Source: an uncultured Gemmiger sp. (GTDB lineage Bacteria > Bacillota > Clostridia > Oscillospirales > Ruminococcaceae). From it: DNA of 64,000 nt. The notes beneath the pieces were generated by a model. That model saw nothing but the letters and a program-made list of their open reading frames with translations. It did not search any database and had not been told where the DNA came from. The position numbers and the translations under genes were made by a program. Below, piece after piece: positions 62,159 to 64,000 of this stretch; position 1 is the stretch's first letter, and every line of letters begins with the position of its first letter. The DNA lies in contig CALWNP010000002.1 in assembly GCA_944382835.1 (NCBI GenBank), forward strand, positions 42,096-106,095, in the 5' to 3' direction.

Positions 62159-62249
62159 GGTGGAAGAACTCCTTTCGTGATTGGATTCTGCCCCTATTCT
62201 ACCACAGCCGCCCGCCCAGGTCGATACCATTTTTTAGGAAATTCCGCCC

Positions 62250-62278
62250 TTGTCAACGGGGAAGAGCTGCGGTACAAT
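62250..62278 (+). promoter_or_regulatory. Sigma-A promoter of the uridine-kinase-like/ECF operon
   Basis: TTGTCA (62250-62255), a 17-base spacer and TACAAT (62273-62278), about 38 bases before the kinase-like gene. One mismatch in each hexamer. Confidence 0.78.
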
Positions 62279-62315
62279 AGGACTGCTTCAACCATACAGG
62301 AAGGGAGGTGCCAAG

Positions 62316-62924
62316 ATGAGCGAAGCAGTCCGACAGATTCTGGAGGCCGTCCGGCCGCTGCTGACCGGCGCAGGCCGGGCGGTGGTGGCCATCGACGGCC
62401 GGTGTGCCAGCGGAAAGACCACCCTGGCGGCGGCGCTGCAGGCCGAAACCGGCTGCAACCTGCTGCATCTGGATGACTTTTATCTGCCGATGGACCAACG
62501 TCCGGCAGACTGGACCCGGCGCAGCGGCGGCAACATCGACCTGGTGCGGTTCCGGAAGGAAGCACTGGAACCGGCCAGGGCGGGCAAGCCGGTGCTGTAC
62601 CGGGCCTACCGCTGCCACCCCGGGGCCTTTGAGCCGCCGGTTTTGCTGCAGCCCACCCCGCTGACGGTGGTGGAGGGCAGTTACAGCCTGCACCCGGCGC
62701 TGGAGGATTGCTACGACCTGCGGGTGTTTTTGACCATCTCGCCGGAGGAGCAGCGCCGTCGGCTGCTGCGCCGCAATCCGGAACGGTACGGAGCCTTTGT
62801 CTCCACCTGGATCCCGCTGGAAGAGCAGTACTTCACCCGGGAAAACCCCCGCGGGCGTGCCCAGCTCTGTCTTTGCACCGACAATCCCGAAACCAAGGAG
62901 GATCTCTGCAATGAAACCCCATAA
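62316..62924 (+). CDS. Uridine-kinase-like P-loop protein
   Basis: A 202-aa P-loop kinase with Walker A GRCASGKTT (about 28-36), LHLDDFYLP as the acceptor/Walker-B-like site and R-rich LTISPEEQRRRLLRRNPERY lid. It resembles uridine/cytidine kinases and related small sugar or vitamin kinases. GGGAGG precedes the ATG. It overlaps the ECF S component gene by 14 bases. A kinase next to an ECF importer suggests trapping of the imported compound by phosphorylation; the compound is unknown. Confidence 0.82.
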   Translation: MSEAVRQILEAVRPLLTGAGRAVVAIDGRCASGKTTLAAALQAETGCNLLHLDDFYLPMDQRPADWTRRSGGNIDLVRFRKEALEPARAGKPVLYRAYRCHPGAFEPPVLLQPTPLTVVEGSYSLHPALEDCYDLRVFLTISPEEQRRRLLRRNPERYGAFVSTWIPLEEQYFTRENPRGRAQLCLCTDNPETKEDLCNETP

Positions 62925-63477
62925 CAAAGTAAAAACCATGGCCGTCGCGGCCATGATGCTGGCCCTGGGCCTGGTTCTGCCCTTCTTCACCGGTCAGATT
63001 CCCCAGATCGGCAGCATGCTGCTGCCCATGCACATTCCGGTGCTGCTCTGCGGCCTGGTCTGCGGCTGGCAGTACGGCCTGGCGGTGGGCTTTATTGTGC
63101 CGCTGCTGCGCTCGGCCCTCTTCGGCATGCCCCCGATGTTCCCCACCGCCACCGCCATGGCCTTTGAGCTGGCCACCTACGGCGCCGTGGCCGGCTTCCT
63201 GTATGCCCGGTCCCGGTGGCAGTGCGTTGTCTCGCTTTACCGCTGCCTGATCGCTGCCATGGTGGCGGGCCGTCTGGTCTGGGGTCTGGTGGAAGTGGTT
63301 CTGCTGGGCCTGACCGGCAGCAGCTTCACCCTGGCCGCCTTCTGGGCCGGCGCCTTTGCCAATGCGGTGCCGGGCATCATCCTGCAGCTCATCTTCATCC
63401 CGGCGGTGATGGTGGCGCTGGATCGCACCGGGTTGGTGCGGTTCCGGAAATCCGAAAAGCGGATGTCGTCGCTGTAA
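62911..63477 (+). CDS. ECF transporter S component
   Basis: A 188-aa integral membrane protein with about six hydrophobic segments and GLVCGWQYGLAVGFIVPLLRS, typical of substrate-binding S components of energy-coupling-factor importers for vitamins or nucleosides. Its own ATPases and T component are not here, so it should share the group II ECF module. AAGGAGG precedes the ATG at 62911. Translation is coupled to the kinase-like gene. The substrate is not recognisable; a nucleoside or vitamin is possible. Confidence 0.82.
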   Translation: MKPHNKVKTMAVAAMMLALGLVLPFFTGQIPQIGSMLLPMHIPVLLCGLVCGWQYGLAVGFIVPLLRSALFGMPPMFPTATAMAFELATYGAVAGFLYARSRWQCVVSLYRCLIAAMVAGRLVWGLVEVVLLGLTGSSFTLAAFWAGAFANAVPGIILQLIFIPAVMVALDRTGLVRFRKSEKRMSSL

Positions 63478-63529
63478 ATTTTCGGCGGGCGGCCGGAAGG
63501 CCCGGGGCCTCTTGGAAGGCGGGTGCTTT

Positions 63530-64000
63530 CCGGCAGGCCCGACGGGGACCGTAGGCTTCTCGCTGCCGGTTTCGGGGTGGACCACCCCGAGGACGGGCCT
63601 CCCGGGAAGGCGTTCCTTTTTGTGACCAAAAAGGAACCGAAAAAGTCCCACCGTTCCGATGCGGTGGACGCACGGCCAGGGCTGTAAGCCCTGGACTCCT
63701 CAAGGCCCCCACCCCTGACGGGGGCCTTGAGCAAGGTATGGATCTAGAATCAAGGGCTTCGCCCTTGATAATCCTTCTCTACAAAAAGAAAGCCAGAAAC
63801 AACAGGAAAGGTGTGTTGCCTCTCGTTGTTTCTGGCTTTTTGGTTTATGTTGCAGCTTTCGGAAGTGTTTTCTAAAACCCTTCCTCTAGGTTTGGATTCT
63901 GGTAACGGAGGAGCCTGGATAGGTGGTGAGTAATAGAGAAGGTTTGAAAAGGGCGAAGCCCTTTCTCTAATCCATTCCTTGCTTTTGGCCCCCGTCCGCG
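63530..64000. repeat. Intergenic multi-hairpin repeat R5 (two inverted halves, cut by window end)
   Basis: A copy of the R1 type starting ~55 bases after the ECF stop: forward half 63540-63775, central hairpin 63789-63840 and the start of the reverse half from ~63930, running off the window. As in R3, the stem CAAGGCCCCC/GGGGGCCTTG replaces CAAAGGG/CCCTTTG on both arms. No gene is seen in 63478-64000. Confidence 0.82.
63789..63845. terminator. Central terminator hairpin of R5
   Basis: AAAGCCAGAAACAAC (63789-63803) pairs with GTTGTTTCTGGCTTT (63825-63839), followed by T-rich sequence. Same element as in R1 and R4. Confidence 0.78.

Overview
The window is GC-rich bacterial DNA with strong AGGAGG-type ribosome binding sites, Clostridia-type gene families (EFR1 ferredoxin, DUF6171, DUF4214 proteins, LplB/LplC-type sugar permeases, a permuted PstS) and multi-hairpin intergenic repeats. 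This fits a gut Oscillospiraceae such as Faecalibacterium, Gemmiger or Subdoligranulum. The assignment is inference from gene content, not from a marker gene. No rRNA, tRNA, CRISPR array or transposase gene was seen.

1-27,000 is the most unusual part. A minus-strand pair (MFS transporter and penicillin-binding-protein-like hydrolase) and a sugar-binding lipoprotein gene lie left of a divergent control region (4467-4772). To the right, about 22 kb of plus-strand genes run with almost no gaps: two LplB/LplC-type permeases, sixteen esterase or hydrolase-like genes without signal peptides, and one sucrose phosphorylase. At least five hydrolase families are present. Five genes are ~500-aa paralogues that join a PHB-depolymerase-like esterase to a copper-amine-oxidase-N-like domain. 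Three esterase homologues have lost the nucleophile serine, and two of these directly follow an active paralogue. A fourth protein joins a serine-less domain to an intact one. My reading is an import-then-deacylate system for a heavily acylated sugar, possibly an acyl-sucrose.

27,000-36,300 is a minus-strand operon: TcaA/YvbJ-like zinc-ribbon membrane protein, giant triplicated helical-repeat membrane protein, large fused protein kinase, VWA protein and PP2C phosphatase. The last three match the TerY-P signalling triad. 36,500-46,100 holds DUF6171 and EFR1 genes, a surface/glycan operon (GT-C membrane glycosyltransferase, FdtB-like aminotransferase, FdtA-like ketoisomerase, secreted transglutaminase/DUF4214 protein) and a Xre-ImmA pair.

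46,600-56,474 is phosphate control: an orphan OmpR-type regulator, pstSCAB-phoU on the minus strand, and a divergent Na/Pi cotransporter-phoP-phoR operon. Between the two operons are PhoP-box-like repeats at 11-bp spacing. 57,402-61,157 is a MacB-like ATPase, a secreted anchored protein and an FtsX-like permease. It is followed by manA (minus), then a uridine-kinase-like gene and an ECF S component (plus).

Five copies of a multi-stem-loop intergenic repeat lie at 37.7-38.4, 46.25-46.5, 47.56-47.82, 56.5-57.3 and 63.5-64 kb. Three are two inverted halves around a terminator hairpin. One carries an extra ~130-bp multi-hairpin insertion.
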